A stretch of DNA of 43,534 nt. It comes from Phycisphaerales bacterium. GTDB lineage: Bacteria > Planctomycetota > Phycisphaerae > Phycisphaerales > SM1A02. A model generated the notes under the pieces. The model ran no database searches. It saw only the letters and a list, made by a program, of their open reading frames with translations, and had not been told where the DNA came from. Positions 7,763 to 15,861 of the stretch are shown here, piece by piece (position 1 is the first letter of the stretch; each line of letters opens with the position of its first letter). The DNA is taken from assembly GCA_009691705.1 (NCBI GenBank), contig SIAR01000020.1, forward strand, positions 1 to 43,534, read 5' to 3'. Position numbers and translations under genes: made by a program.

Positions 7763-9465
7763 GAATTGGTCGGGATCTGCTCAGCCCGCGCCAGATTGTC
7801 ATTCTCGTCATCGCGTTGAGTTTTCTCGCGCTTGCCTCGCTTGATACAACCCAACTTGCGCTCTTCTTCTCGCATGAACTCTTGACTCAGCGCGCGCGCC
7901 TCGCGATTCGGCCCGTCACACTGGATGGGGCGCAACTCTTTCGAATCATGTCAGTTGTCGCCGCGATCGCATGGTTGATCGTTCCCCGTCTCTTCATCAC
8001 CAACGATGCGCCTCGCAGTTGCGGGCGCCCCAGCATTTCATGCTCGCGCGACACAGTGTTGCTGCTCTGCGTCGTGCTCCTGCTCGGTCTCACCGAGCGC
8101 GTCTGGAGAGTTAGCGAGAGTTTTTGGTTTGATGAAATCTCTGCACTCGTCGACTACGCGCAGTACGGTCCAGGAGCGATCGTTGCGACGTACTTCGTGC
8201 AGTCCAATCATGTCTTGCACACGTTGCTTTCGTGGTGCGCAATCACACTCGCCGCTGGAGCTAGCGAGCCCATCCTGCGACTTCCTGCGCTGCTGTGTGG
8301 GCTCGCCGCGATCCCGATAATTGCTCTGCTCGCCGGCGAGTGCGCGATCTGGCGTGGCGTCTCGCACTCAGTTGCCGTGTCGATCGCCTGCGCCCTCGCG
8401 GCACTGAGCCCCATCATGGTTGTCGAGTCAGTCGAAGCGCGCGGCTATTCAATGATGATTCTCTTCGCCGCCCTCGCGTGCTGGCAGTTCTTGCGTGGAT
8501 GGCGCACCGGCGAATCTGGCGCGTGGATCATCTATGCAATTGCATGTGTGCTTGGAGTCTGGACACACTTCACATTTGTCGCGCTTCCCATCAGCCACGG
8601 AGTGATTGCGGCGTGGTTCTTGATTCGCCGCGGAAGTTCTGCGATCGATCGCCGCGCGGCGCGCACTGCCATCGCTGCCCTTGTGCTCGGTGCAATCACG
8701 ACGCTCGCCTTGCTCGCTCCCCTGCTGCCAGACCTGCTGAGCATTAGAAGCGAGTTTCAGGCACTTGACGGCAACGAGCCATCGCTCATCTCTCGCGAGG
8801 GATTTCATCTGCTCATCGGTCTTGGTGGATCATGGACACCGCTGTTCGCACTGCCTGGACTTGCGCTTTTTCTGCTTGGAGTGTGGGGATCGATCCACGA
8901 CACCGCGCGCCGATTTCCGCTCGCCGTCACATTGCTTGCGCTTCCACTCATGATCGTTGGCACGACGCTCGCTGGCAGTTGGATGTACGCGCGATTCGGC
9001 CTGTTTGCATTGCCAGGAATCCTGCTTGCGATCGCGCTTGGGCTCTGCGACCTTCGAACGAAGCGGCTCATGACTGTCATTGGCGTCATCCTTGCATTCG
9101 TATGGACCGCCGACCTGTACACGCTTCCTGCTAAGCAACCGATTCGAGACGCAGTCTTCTTCGTGCGCGATCAAGATCGCTCAGTCACCTCGCTGGCGAG
9201 TGCGGGACTCGCCGACAACGTCGTCGCCTACTACGGAGTGGTCGCTAAAATTGATGTTGCGAACGCTGGCAGCGCCGGCAGCAATCTTGCCACACTTTCG
9301 CCCACGATCGTCTGGCTAATAGTGCTCTATCCCGAGTCACTCACCGAAGAGGCACGGGGACTCATTGAGCGCGACTGGACGCTCGTGCAGAGATTCGAGG
9401 GATGGGTCGACTGGACCAACGGCGATGTGCTTGTGTATTGCCGCAAACAGAGTGCGACGCGCTAG
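7759..9465 (+). CDS. GT39-like membrane glycosyltransferase
   Basis: A 568-residue polytopic membrane protein with about ten or more hydrophobic helices. The first large non-membrane loop carries FWFDEISALVDYAQYG followed by SNHVLHTLL. This is the pattern of GT-C fold glycosyltransferases (GT39/GT83, ArnT-like), where the Asp of the DE pair is catalytic. Such enzymes move a sugar from a lipid carrier to a protein or lipid on the outer face of the cytoplasmic membrane. The C-terminal 90 residues are soluble. GTG 7759 overlaps the TGA of the preceding gene (GTGA), and GGAGG in the Gly-coding tail can serve as its ribosome site. Its stop shares the palindrome CTAG (9462-9465) with the stop of the convergent gene. 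The acceptor is unknown. Confidence 0.72.
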   Translation: MRIGRDLLSPRQIVILVIALSFLALASLDTTQLALFFSHELLTQRARLAIRPVTLDGAQLFRIMSVVAAIAWLIVPRLFITNDAPRSCGRPSISCSRDTVLLLCVVLLLGLTERVWRVSESFWFDEISALVDYAQYGPGAIVATYFVQSNHVLHTLLSWCAITLAAGASEPILRLPALLCGLAAIPIIALLAGECAIWRGVSHSVAVSIACALAALSPIMVVESVEARGYSMMILFAALACWQFLRGWRTGESGAWIIYAIACVLGVWTHFTFVALPISHGVIAAWFLIRRGSSAIDRRAARTAIAALVLGAITTLALLAPLLPDLLSIRSEFQALDGNEPSLISREGFHLLIGLGGSWTPLFALPGLALFLLGVWGSIHDTARRFPLAVTLLALPLMIVGTTLAGSWMYARFGLFALPGILLAIALGLCDLRTKRLMTVIGVILAFVWTADLYTLPAKQPIRDAVFFVRDQDRSVTSLASAGLADNVVAYYGVVAKIDVANAGSAGSNLATLSPTIVWLIVLYPESLTEEARGLIERDWTLVQRFEGWVDWTNGDVLVYCRKQSATR

Positions 9466-10787
9466 TCGTGACGAAGCGCCACGACTGGATCTTTGCGACT
9501 GGCAATGATCGCCGGATACATGCCGAAGATCAGTCCCACTGCTGCGGCGACCCCAAAGCTGACGATGATCGACCAGAGTGTGATCACAGGTTGCAGCGAG
9601 AATCCGCCGCCGAATGCGCCGCGAAACATCGGCCACTTCTGAATGACTGGGATGATCTCACCCAGTCCGATCGACACGCCGATTCCGAGCGCGATCCCTA
9701 GCACCCCTCCCACCGTCGAGAGTGAACCAGTCTCGACCAGAAACTGCAGCGTGATGTGGCGGCGTGTCGCGCCGAGCGCACGACGAATGCCGATCTCACG
9801 CGTTCGCTCGGTCACACTCGCGAGCATGATGTTCATGATTCCAATTCCACCCACGAGCAGACTGATAGCGGCGATCGAGACAAGCATCACATTCCAGACC
9901 AGCATTGCGCGACGAGCGTTCTCGAGCAACTCCCAAGGCACGACGATTTGCACATCGGTGAGCCCTGGATGCCCGACGGTCATGATGCGCTCGACACGCT
10001 GCGAGACTTGATTGACAGCCTCCGTGGATGGCGCCGCAACATAGACCTCGCTCAATTGAATCTCTTCTGCGCTAAATGTTCCCGACGTGCGCCGCTGCAC
10101 AACGTCGCCAAACTGACGCTCAGCGGTCGAGAGAGGGATGTGCAGATCTCGATTGAGATCGCGTCCCACTAGGGCACTGCCAGCTCCCCCTGCGAACCCC
10201 TGCTCTTCGAGCAATCCCACCACGCGAAAGACTTGTTGGTCGATGCGAAAGTCCTGTCCGAGCGCATCGCGCGCAGGAAAGAGTTGCCGCGCCGTCTCTG
10301 CACCAAGCACCGCCACGGGCGCATGCGTCTCGATGTCTTGGGCGGTGAGGTATCGACCGCCCCGCGCGACGCGCAGATTGGCGGCGACTGCGAGTTCAGG
10401 AACCGTTCCAAATGTCTGACTGTTCGTGCGAAATGCGCCGCGACTGATCTCACTGCCAACTGCCTTCAACGCCACCACCAACTTCGCATCACCGAGCGCC
10501 AGTTGCAAACGCCGCGCATCTTCGTAGGTGATTCCGTACCGAGAGATAAACGTGCGCGCTTGGGTCGAGCTAGCGGCATCGGGAGGCTTTGAACTGCGCA
10601 CAATGATGTTGGTTGCACCAAGCGCCGTGATATCGCGCAGCGCAGACTGTTTGTTGCCCTCCCCGATTGAAACGACCACGATTACTGCGGCGACTCCGAG
10701 AATGACTCCAAGACACGTCAGGATCGAGCGCAGTGCGTGTCGGCGCAGGTTGCCCAGTCCGAGGCGAAAAGTCTCGACGAAGAACAT
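9462..10787 (-). CDS. MacB/FtsX-type ABC transporter permease
   Basis: A 441-residue permease. It starts MFFVETFRLGLGNLRRHALRS, with a first membrane helix (LTCLGVILGVAAVIVVVSIG) followed by GEGNKQSAL. A periplasmic MacB-like core domain of about 220 residues comes next. The C-terminus has three helices with the FtsX motif (IGIRRALGATRRHI). The family exports antibiotics, lipoproteins or peptides, or acts as a mechanotransmitter. No ATPase or membrane-fusion gene is adjacent, so its partners must be elsewhere. ATG 10787 is preferred to GTG 10865 because it begins the conserved N-terminus and avoids overlap with the divergent gene at 10840. TACGCT (10797-10802) lies 9 nt upstream as a possible -10 box. 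Confidence 0.85.
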   Translation of the reverse strand: MFFVETFRLGLGNLRRHALRSILTCLGVILGVAAVIVVVSIGEGNKQSALRDITALGATNIIVRSSKPPDAASSTQARTFISRYGITYEDARRLQLALGDAKLVVALKAVGSEISRGAFRTNSQTFGTVPELAVAANLRVARGGRYLTAQDIETHAPVAVLGAETARQLFPARDALGQDFRIDQQVFRVVGLLEEQGFAGGAGSALVGRDLNRDLHIPLSTAERQFGDVVQRRTSGTFSAEEIQLSEVYVAAPSTEAVNQVSQRVERIMTVGHPGLTDVQIVVPWELLENARRAMLVWNVMLVSIAAISLLVGGIGIMNIMLASVTERTREIGIRRALGATRRHITLQFLVETGSLSTVGGVLGIALGIGVSIGLGEIIPVIQKWPMFRGAFGGGFSLQPVITLWSIIVSFGVAAAVGLIFGMYPAIIASRKDPVVALRHD

Positions 10788-10839
10788 CACCGCGAAAGCG
10801 TAGAAGATTCTGCGCGATCCGTGGCTATCCTTCGGCGCG
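10788..10839. promoter_or_regulatory. Divergent promoter gap, permease and small protein
   Basis: This 52-bp gap separates the starts of the MacB-type permease (-) and the small protein (+). TATCCT (10826-10831) ends 8 nt before ATG 10840 on the + strand. TACGCT (complement of 10797-10802) ends 9 nt before ATG 10787 on the - strand. Neither gene has a ribosome-binding site. Confidence 0.4.
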
Positions 10840-11151
10840 ATGAATGGACGACTTGAAGTTGCCACCGAGCGCGAAGGGTCAGCCTGTTGGATCTTCGAGA
10901 TTTGCAGAAGCGGCCAGACCGCTCCAGTCTCGACATTGACTCTGGCGTGGGCCGACTACGACTGGTGGTCACCCGACGGACGTCACACTCCGTCACAAGT
11001 CGCACTTGCCGTCGTTGAGGTAATGCAGTGTGCGCCTTCGGTTGACGGAGTTGCGAGCGTGCTTCCCGCAAAGTTCGATGCGAGCACGATTCGAAGGCGC
11101 ATCAGTCAGGCGGACCGTCTCATCAACGAACACCTTCAGATTTGCCCATGA
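10840..11151 (+). CDS. Small conserved-looking protein of unknown function
   Basis: A 103-residue soluble protein with no signal peptide or membrane segment. It contains WADYDWWSPDGRHTPSQVALAVVEV, then PAKFDASTIRRRISQADRLI near the end. The layout (YD-W-S, helix, FDA-(S/T)-(I/L)-RR) resembles small uncharacterised planctomycete proteins as I remember them, which I cannot confirm here. Codon use matches the neighbours, and the start is supported by a TATCCT box 8 nt upstream. Its last 29 bp overlap the convergent kinase gene. No function can be proposed. Confidence 0.6.
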   Translation: MNGRLEVATEREGSACWIFEICRSGQTAPVSTLTLAWADYDWWSPDGRHTPSQVALAVVEVMQCAPSVDGVASVLPAKFDASTIRRRISQADRLINEHLQICP

Positions 11152-12700
11152 GCGGCTGGCGTTCTTTCACGCGGAAATAGACGGGAACTTCGACAAAGAA
11201 TGTGGCGCCGCGCCCTGGTTCTGAGACGACTCCGACGGTTGCGCCCAGCATGTGGGCGAGTTCGCGGCAGATGGCGAGTCCAAGCCCTGTGCCTCCGTGC
11301 ATCTTTGTGTGACTCGCGTCGACTTGTCGAAACTTCTCGAAGATCGTTTCTTGCAGATCGAATGGGATGCCCTCTCCCTCATCGCGCACCGAAATGCGCA
11401 CTGCTGGGCGCGTCTCGACTGTGATCGACTGCGCCTCAATTCGGATCTTGCCTCCCGCGGGCGAAAATTTCACCGCGTTCGATAGAAAGTTGTACAGAAT
11501 CTGCTGCAGTTTTCCTGGATCGGTCTCGACTGTCGTGAGGTCTGGGTCGACACTCGCCAGAAACTCGATCTGCTTCGCCATCGCTTGCGGTCGCATAATC
11601 GTTTGCAGTCCCTCGAGGATGTCTGCAACGCTGGCTGGCACGACGGCGAGTGACATACGCCCCGCCTCGATCTTCGCCATGTCAAGCAACTCGTTGATCA
11701 TGTCGAGCAACAGGCGCGCGCTCGTAAGAATGTTCGATATGTAACGCACCCGCTTTGGATCGGCGCTCGCATCGGTGCGGGCAATTTCGTCGAGCAGTTC
11801 GGCGAATCCAATGATCGAGTTGAGTGGCGTGCGAAGTTCATGGGAGACGTTGGCAAGAAACTCGCTCTTCAATCGGTTCGACTCGAAGAGACCGACATTC
11901 ACCTCCGAGAGTTCAACCACCTTCAGATCGAGCGACTCATTCATCGATCGCAGCGAAGACTGCACATTGTCGACCTCGTCGAGCATGACATCGAATGCCC
12001 GCGATAGTTCTTCAAGTTCATCACCCGTACGCAGCGCACTTCGAACGTGCAACTCTCCTCGGCGCACCTTCTCGGCACTCGCCCGCAGGCGCCGCACGGG
12101 CGAAAAGATGAGCTTGGTCAGAATCAGAGAAAAGACAACGACCGCGAGTGCGACCGCCACCACGCCACCGACCACGAGGTACCAGCGATTCGACTGGATT
12201 TGCTTGGAAGCGAATGAACTTGTCCGCTCAATCACCAGAATTGCACGCAGTGGATCGCCCAGCGACAACTCCGACGCGTGTGGAGCAAAGTTGACAAACT
12301 GACGATCCTGAATCGCACGCCACTGACTCTCGCGCAGCGCATGGGCATACCGATAGAGCACTCCGCCCTCAGTCGAAACGGTCGAGAAGAACTCTGCGAC
12401 TGCAGGCTCAGCAACAAACTGTCGGTAGGACTGCTCAACAAAGATGTCGGCGATTCCTCCCTCTTCGATGCGTTCGACCATGACAACCCGAATCGGTATC
12501 GGAATGCCCTCGGTGCGATTGAGATCGAAGCCATTGCGCAGCCAGGTCTCGGCAAGTTGGCGCGACATCTCCCGCTGACTCTCCTCAACACTCTGCTCGA
12601 GGCGCATCCACGGAACACTCAATGCCCCCGCAAGAATGAGCAATATCGCACCTCCAAAGAGAATCTGGCATTTGTTGGCGAGAGAGGGTCCACGTGCCAT
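11123..12700 (-). CDS. Membrane sensor histidine kinase (orphan)
   Basis: A 525-residue kinase. One transmembrane helix lies at about residues 12-30, a sensor region outside the membrane at about 31-172, and a second helix at about 173-198. A HAMP linker follows (PVRRLRASAEKVRRGELHV to DELEELSRAFDVML). A HisKA domain carries the phospho-acceptor His287 in SHELRTPLNSIIGF. A HATPase_c domain shows an N box (LYNFLSNAVKFS), a G1 box (DEGEGIP), an F box (FEKFRQVD) and a G2 box (GGTGLGLAI). It senses an unknown signal at the envelope and phosphorylates a response regulator. None is encoded nearby, so it is an orphan kinase in this window. The sensor region shows no heme motif or known fold. TAGGCT lies 7 nt before the ATG. 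Confidence 0.95.
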   Translation of the reverse strand: MARGPSLANKCQILFGGAILLILAGALSVPWMRLEQSVEESQREMSRQLAETWLRNGFDLNRTEGIPIPIRVVMVERIEEGGIADIFVEQSYRQFVAEPAVAEFFSTVSTEGGVLYRYAHALRESQWRAIQDRQFVNFAPHASELSLGDPLRAILVIERTSSFASKQIQSNRWYLVVGGVVAVALAVVVFSLILTKLIFSPVRRLRASAEKVRRGELHVRSALRTGDELEELSRAFDVMLDEVDNVQSSLRSMNESLDLKVVELSEVNVGLFESNRLKSEFLANVSHELRTPLNSIIGFAELLDEIARTDASADPKRVRYISNILTSARLLLDMINELLDMAKIEAGRMSLAVVPASVADILEGLQTIMRPQAMAKQIEFLASVDPDLTTVETDPGKLQQILYNFLSNAVKFSPAGGKIRIEAQSITVETRPAVRISVRDEGEGIPFDLQETIFEKFRQVDASHTKMHGGTGLGLAICRELAHMLGATVGVVSEPGRGATFFVEVPVYFRVKERQPLMGKSEGVR

Positions 12701-12742
12701 CGGGTACAGCCTAGCGGGATCATTCTCTGCCTATCCTGCCAC
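12701..12742. promoter_or_regulatory. 42-bp divergent leaderless promoter region
   Basis: The kinase (-) and zinc-ribbon (+) starts are only 42 bp apart. TAGGCT (complement of 12708-12713) ends 7 nt before the kinase ATG. TATCCT (12732-12737) ends 5 nt before ATG 12743, or 8 nt before the adjacent ATG 12746. Both mRNAs would be leaderless, and each promoter's upstream contacts would overlap the other. Confidence 0.5.
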
Positions 12743-13114
12743 ATGATGCGCCGCGAAGGAACCAACACACAATCTGTCGAGATGTCTGACGTGTTGTGCG
12801 ACTACTGCCACACGCCATGGACCGCGGATCGGCCCATGATCGAGGGTCACCAAGGCGCGTGCATATGCGGCAACTGTCTGCGTCAGGCATTCTGTTCGGT
12901 GAAACTTGCTGGGTGCGATGACGCCATCAGCGGGCAACCCTCGAAGTGCACGATGTGTCTTGAAGAGCGCACCGATGCGTGCTTTCGAAGCCCCGCCTAT
13001 GGCGACGCACTAATCTGTCAGCGGTGCATCACGATGGCGGCGAAGGCACTCGCGCGCGATCCAGATTCGAATTGGATTCTTCCCAAAGATGGGGAGAGCA
13101 GCGCGCCAAGCTGA
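12743..13114 (+). CDS. Cysteine-rich zinc-ribbon protein
   Basis: A 123-residue cytoplasmic protein rich in cysteine. CxxC or near-CxxC pairs occur at residues 19/22 (CDYC), 40/42/45 (CICGNC), 69/72 (CTMC) and 92/95 (CQRC), with single Cys at 51, 58 and 80. This suggests two zinc-binding modules, each a ribbon or treble clef, similar in layout to the C4 finger of ClpX. Both ATG 12743 and ATG 12746 could start; ATG 12782 (MSDVLCDYC) is a third option. The gene lies 20 bp before trmB and is probably co-transcribed with it. It could bind nucleic acid or protein; no specific function is visible. Confidence 0.72.
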   Translation: MMRREGTNTQSVEMSDVLCDYCHTPWTADRPMIEGHQGACICGNCLRQAFCSVKLAGCDDAISGQPSKCTMCLEERTDACFRSPAYGDALICQRCITMAAKALARDPDSNWILPKDGESSAPS

Positions 13115-13134
13115 GCCGGTTCGAGAAAACAACA

Positions 13135-13863
13135 ATGGATGCGGCACGCGGAAAACAAATGGACGTCGGCGAAATCGGACTCGATCGCTCGCACTTGCCG
13201 GCGCATGATGCGGGAGCGTTCGACGCCCGCACGCTTTTTGCGCACCCCGAGCGAGCATTCGAGCTCGAAATCGGCTCAGGAAAGGGCACTTTTCTCGTGC
13301 AGCAGGCGGTCCTTCAGCCCGAAACAAATTTTCTGGGAATCGAGTGGACCGCTGAGTTCTGGCGCTACGCAGCAGACCGCGTGCGACGAAATGAACTTTC
13401 CAACGTGCGACTGCTGCATACCGATGCCACCGAGTTTTTTAGGTTTTGGTTGCCCGATGGCATCGCACGCGTCATCCACCTCTACTTCAGCGACCCTTGG
13501 CCCAAGATGCGTCACCACAAACGACGTGTCATCCAGGATGAGAGTCTGCGCCACTTCCACCGCGTGCTCGCCGATGGTGGTGAACTGCGAATCGTCACAG
13601 ATCACCTTGAACTTTGGAAGTGGTACGAGGAACACGCCGCGCGCAATTCGCACCTGTTTGCGGTGCACCCATTCGTCTCCCCCGATTCAGCGAAAGCGGG
13701 CGAGGTCGTAGGAACAAATTTCGAACGCAAGTTCGCCCGCGAGGGGCGACCTTTCATGGCGATGACTTTGGCGAGACTGCCGGTGCCGTCGGCATCGCGC
13801 TCGTCGTGCGAACAATCCACTGGGCGACCAAGATCGGCACCGCCGGATCCATCGTCTCCTTGA
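13135..13863 (+). CDS. trmB: tRNA (guanine-N7-)-methyltransferase
   Basis: A 242-residue class I SAM-dependent methyltransferase that forms m7G46 in tRNA. Motif I is ELEIGSGKGTFL (residues 43-54), followed by GIEWTAEF. The TrmB signature LYFSDPWPKMRHHKRRVIQ lies at 116-134, and GTNFERKF(A)REGRPF sits near the end. The conserved protein finishes around residue 214 (MAMTLAR). The last 28 residues are Ser/Pro/Arg-rich and lie in a 110-bp overlap with the convergent hydrolase gene, so they look like run-on coding. ATG 13135 is chosen because it gives a normal N-terminus, whereas the longer frame reaches into the zinc-ribbon gene. Confidence 0.93.
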   Translation: MDAARGKQMDVGEIGLDRSHLPAHDAGAFDARTLFAHPERAFELEIGSGKGTFLVQQAVLQPETNFLGIEWTAEFWRYAADRVRRNELSNVRLLHTDATEFFRFWLPDGIARVIHLYFSDPWPKMRHHKRRVIQDESLRHFHRVLADGGELRIVTDHLELWKWYEEHAARNSHLFAVHPFVSPDSAKAGEVVGTNFERKFAREGRPFMAMTLARLPVPSASRSSCEQSTGRPRSAPPDPSSP

Positions 13864-14953
13864 TGGTTGCGTACTCGTCGGGCATCCCAGTGACTGCACT
13901 CTGAAAGAGATGGTTTGCCTTTGCGATCACCACGATTTCTGGCTTGACGGGGCTCTTGTCTGCGCCATTTTCAAACGGTTTGAGACTGTGCTGGGGCGAG
14001 ACTTGCACATCGCGTTCACCAAAGAGCACGAGTGTCGGCACGCTGATCTTCGCAATCGCGGGGGCTGGGTCGAGCGGCAAAAACGTGCGCATCCATGGCG
14101 AATTGACTTGCTGCATCCCCTGCTGCACAGCTGATTCGACCAGCGCAGCGGACGGCTTAGTCTTCATGACCACCGCACATTGTGCCTCCACGAGTTTCTT
14201 CATGATCGGCGTCAACGTTGCGTCGTCGCTGCCACTCATGACTGCGTCGAGCATCTCGCGGTGGCATTCGATTGCGTAGGCAGCATCGCCCGGGACGGCG
14301 CCCATCTTGACATACATGTCAGCGGATTGCCGCACCAGCACCTCGGCACCTGTGATTCCAGGCGGCGCGAGTAAGACTGCAAAGTTCATCGCTGCGTCAG
14401 GGCCCTGCGCCATCAGCGTGCCAATCAACCCCCCTTCGCTGTGACCAACGATTCCCACCCGCATCGGATCGATCTCAGGTCGCGCGCGTAACCATGCGAC
14501 CTGTGCCTTGGCATCGCTGAGAAAATCGAGAGTCGTCGCGAACGATGGATTGCCTGTCGACGCTCCGAAACCACGATCATCGCAGCGCACCGATGCGATG
14601 CCGTGCTCGGCGAGTGCTGCGGCGAGCACTCGAAATGGCTTGTGTCCAAAGACCGTCTCGTCGCGGTCCTGCAAGCCACTGCCGGTAATGAACACGACCG
14701 CAGCAAGTTTTGTTGGTGCTCCCTGACCATCATGGGACGGCACGACGAATGTTCCGGCGAGCGTGACCCCCTCACCACTGGCAATCGTGACTTCGACACC
14801 CTCGCCGTGCGTGATTGCGGGAGTGATCTTGGCAGCGGCGACGGTTGCGGCGGCGACGGTTGCGGCTGCAGCGGTTGTGGCGGCGGTTGGGGTTCGCTCT
14901 TTTTGTCCCCCAGCGCAGATCGACACGCCAAAGACGAGGGCGAGTGCAATCAT
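13754..14953 (-). CDS. Exported alpha/beta hydrolase
   Basis: A 399-residue secreted serine hydrolase. The N-terminus (MIALALVFGVSICAGG) is a short signal peptide. It has a Cys but no good lipobox, since Ile sits at -1. An Ala/Thr-rich linker partly coded by 15-bp repeats follows. The alpha/beta fold has an oxyanion-side GSGLQDRDE, the nucleophile elbow GHSEGG (Ser172), a likely Asp in FGERDVQVSP and a likely His in KANHLFQ. It resembles the DUF/peptidase-like hydrolases related to S9 and S15 families. The substrate is unknown. ATG 14953 overlaps the rsfS stop as ATGA, so it is translationally coupled and third in the rpsU-rsfS operon. The last residues overlap trmB on the other strand by 110 bp. 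Confidence 0.85.
   Translation of the reverse strand: MIALALVFGVSICAGGQKERTPTAATTAAAATVAAATVAAAKITPAITHGEGVEVTIASGEGVTLAGTFVVPSHDGQGAPTKLAAVVFITGSGLQDRDETVFGHKPFRVLAAALAEHGIASVRCDDRGFGASTGNPSFATTLDFLSDAKAQVAWLRARPEIDPMRVGIVGHSEGGLIGTLMAQGPDAAMNFAVLLAPPGITGAEVLVRQSADMYVKMGAVPGDAAYAIECHREMLDAVMSGSDDATLTPIMKKLVEAQCAVVMKTKPSAALVESAVQQGMQQVNSPWMRTFLPLDPAPAIAKISVPTLVLFGERDVQVSPQHSLKPFENGADKSPVKPEIVVIAKANHLFQSAVTGMPDEYATIKETMDPAVPILVAQWIVRTTSAMPTAPAVSPKSSP
14835..14864 (-). repeat. 15-bp tandem repeat in hydrolase linker
   Basis: Two perfect adjacent copies of GCGGCGACGGTTGCG (given on the + strand) code the Ala/Thr/Val linker after the signal peptide. Copy number could change by slippage. Confidence 0.85.
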
Positions 14954-15345
14954 TTCTTTGACGCGGGACGCCACGAAAGTCGCGGTGCGTCTGACCACAA
15001 TCCCTCAATGTCGTAAAAAGCCCGCTGATTTGGCTCAAAGAGATGCACCACCACATCGACGAAATCAACAACGATCCAACTCGTCCCAGAATCTGCGCTC
15101 GTGCGCCAGGCGGGTGATCCAAGGGTCTTGCCGAGTTTGTCGATGTCTTCACCGACCGACTTCATTTGCCGCTGACTCGTTCCGCTGGCGATGATCATGT
15201 AGTCGCAAATCTGCGAGCGACCGACCAGATCCAGCACAATGATGTCTGAACACTTCAGTTCAGACATGCGAACAGCCGCTCCGACCGCGAAGGTCTTCGT
15301 TCGCGCAGCATCTGACTTCAAACTTGTTCGACTCATCACGATCAT
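14950..15345 (-). CDS. rsfS: Ribosomal silencing factor RsfS
   Basis: A 131-residue Iojap/RsfS family protein that binds uL14 on the 50S subunit and blocks subunit joining when nutrients are short. The family pattern is clear: CSDIIVLDLVGRSQICDYMIIASGTS, then RQMKSVGEDIDKLGK, then WIVVDFVDVVVHLFEPNQRAFYDIEGLW. About 20 extra N-terminal residues precede the domain. ATG 15345 is used; a TTG just before it and ATG 15336 are alternatives. It lies 9 bp after rpsU and its stop overlaps the hydrolase start, giving a three-gene operon. Confidence 0.93.
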   Translation of the reverse strand: MIVMSRTSLKSDAARTKTFAVGAAVRMSELKCSDIIVLDLVGRSQICDYMIIASGTSQRQMKSVGEDIDKLGKTLGSPAWRTSADSGTSWIVVDFVDVVVHLFEPNQRAFYDIEGLWSDAPRLSWRPASKK

Positions 15346-15354
15346 CAAATCGAA

Positions 15355-15750
15355 TCAGCGAGCGCCGCCACCAGTGCGTCCGCCGCCACCAGTGCGTCCG
15401 CCGCCACCAGTGCGTCCGCCGCCTGAACGACCAGCACTCGGACGACCGCCGCCCGTGCGACCGCCACCTGCTCGTGCGCCGCCGGTCGAACGACCACGCG
15501 CGCCCGATGATGATCCACCTGAACTTGAACCACCGCCGCCCATGCCATCGCGGCTCGATGAGTCAGTACGAACCGTGAAGGTGCGCTGCGGGCCGCGAAT
15601 TGTCTCGCGGCGCTTGATTTCAGAGGGCTTCTCGTGATACTGCCGACGCTTGAGATCTTTGGTGATGCCTTCGCGCTCGCACATCTTCTTGAAGCGGCGC
15701 AACATTTGCTCGGCGGTTTCGTTTCCTCTGCTCTTGACTCGAATGGGCAT
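15355..15750 (-). CDS. rpsU: Ribosomal protein bS21 with Gly/Arg-rich tail
   Basis: A 131-residue protein; typical bS21 is about 60-70 residues. Residues 1-60 are a normal bS21 (MPIRVKSRGNETAEQMLRRF, then the helical KKMCEREGITKDLKRRQYHEKPSEIKRR). Residues of about 66-131 are an added low-complexity tail of Gly, Ser, Arg and Thr with RTGGG-type repeats, resembling RGG-box RNA-binding tails. bS21 sits by the 16S rRNA 3' end, near the anti-Shine-Dalgarno site, so a tail there could affect start-site choice; this is inference. ATTAGA at 15783-15788 (TCTAAT on the - strand) is a possible -10, and AAGGAT in the short leader is a ribosome site. It is first in the operon with rsfS. Confidence 0.92.
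   Translation of the reverse strand: MPIRVKSRGNETAEQMLRRFKKMCEREGITKDLKRRQYHEKPSEIKRRETIRGPQRTFTVRTDSSSRDGMGGGGSSSGGSSSGARGRSTGGARAGGGRTGGGRPSAGRSGGGRTGGGGRTGGGGRTGGGAR
15364..15423 (-). repeat. 18-bp tandem repeat in the bS21 tail
   Basis: Three perfect copies of the 18-bp unit GCCGCCACCAGTGCGTCC (+ strand, 15364-15417) and a 6-bp partial copy code the hexapeptide repeat at the protein's C-terminus. Degenerate copies continue to about 15490. Confidence 0.9.
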
Positions 15751-15861
15751 GCGTATGGATCCTTGTATGGGGTGAGTCCCGAATTAGAGCATGTTTTCAG
15801 CCTCAAGGCAAGCGGGTGGAGAAGTTGGCAAAATGCCCCCACCAACCCTCTCAACGATCCC

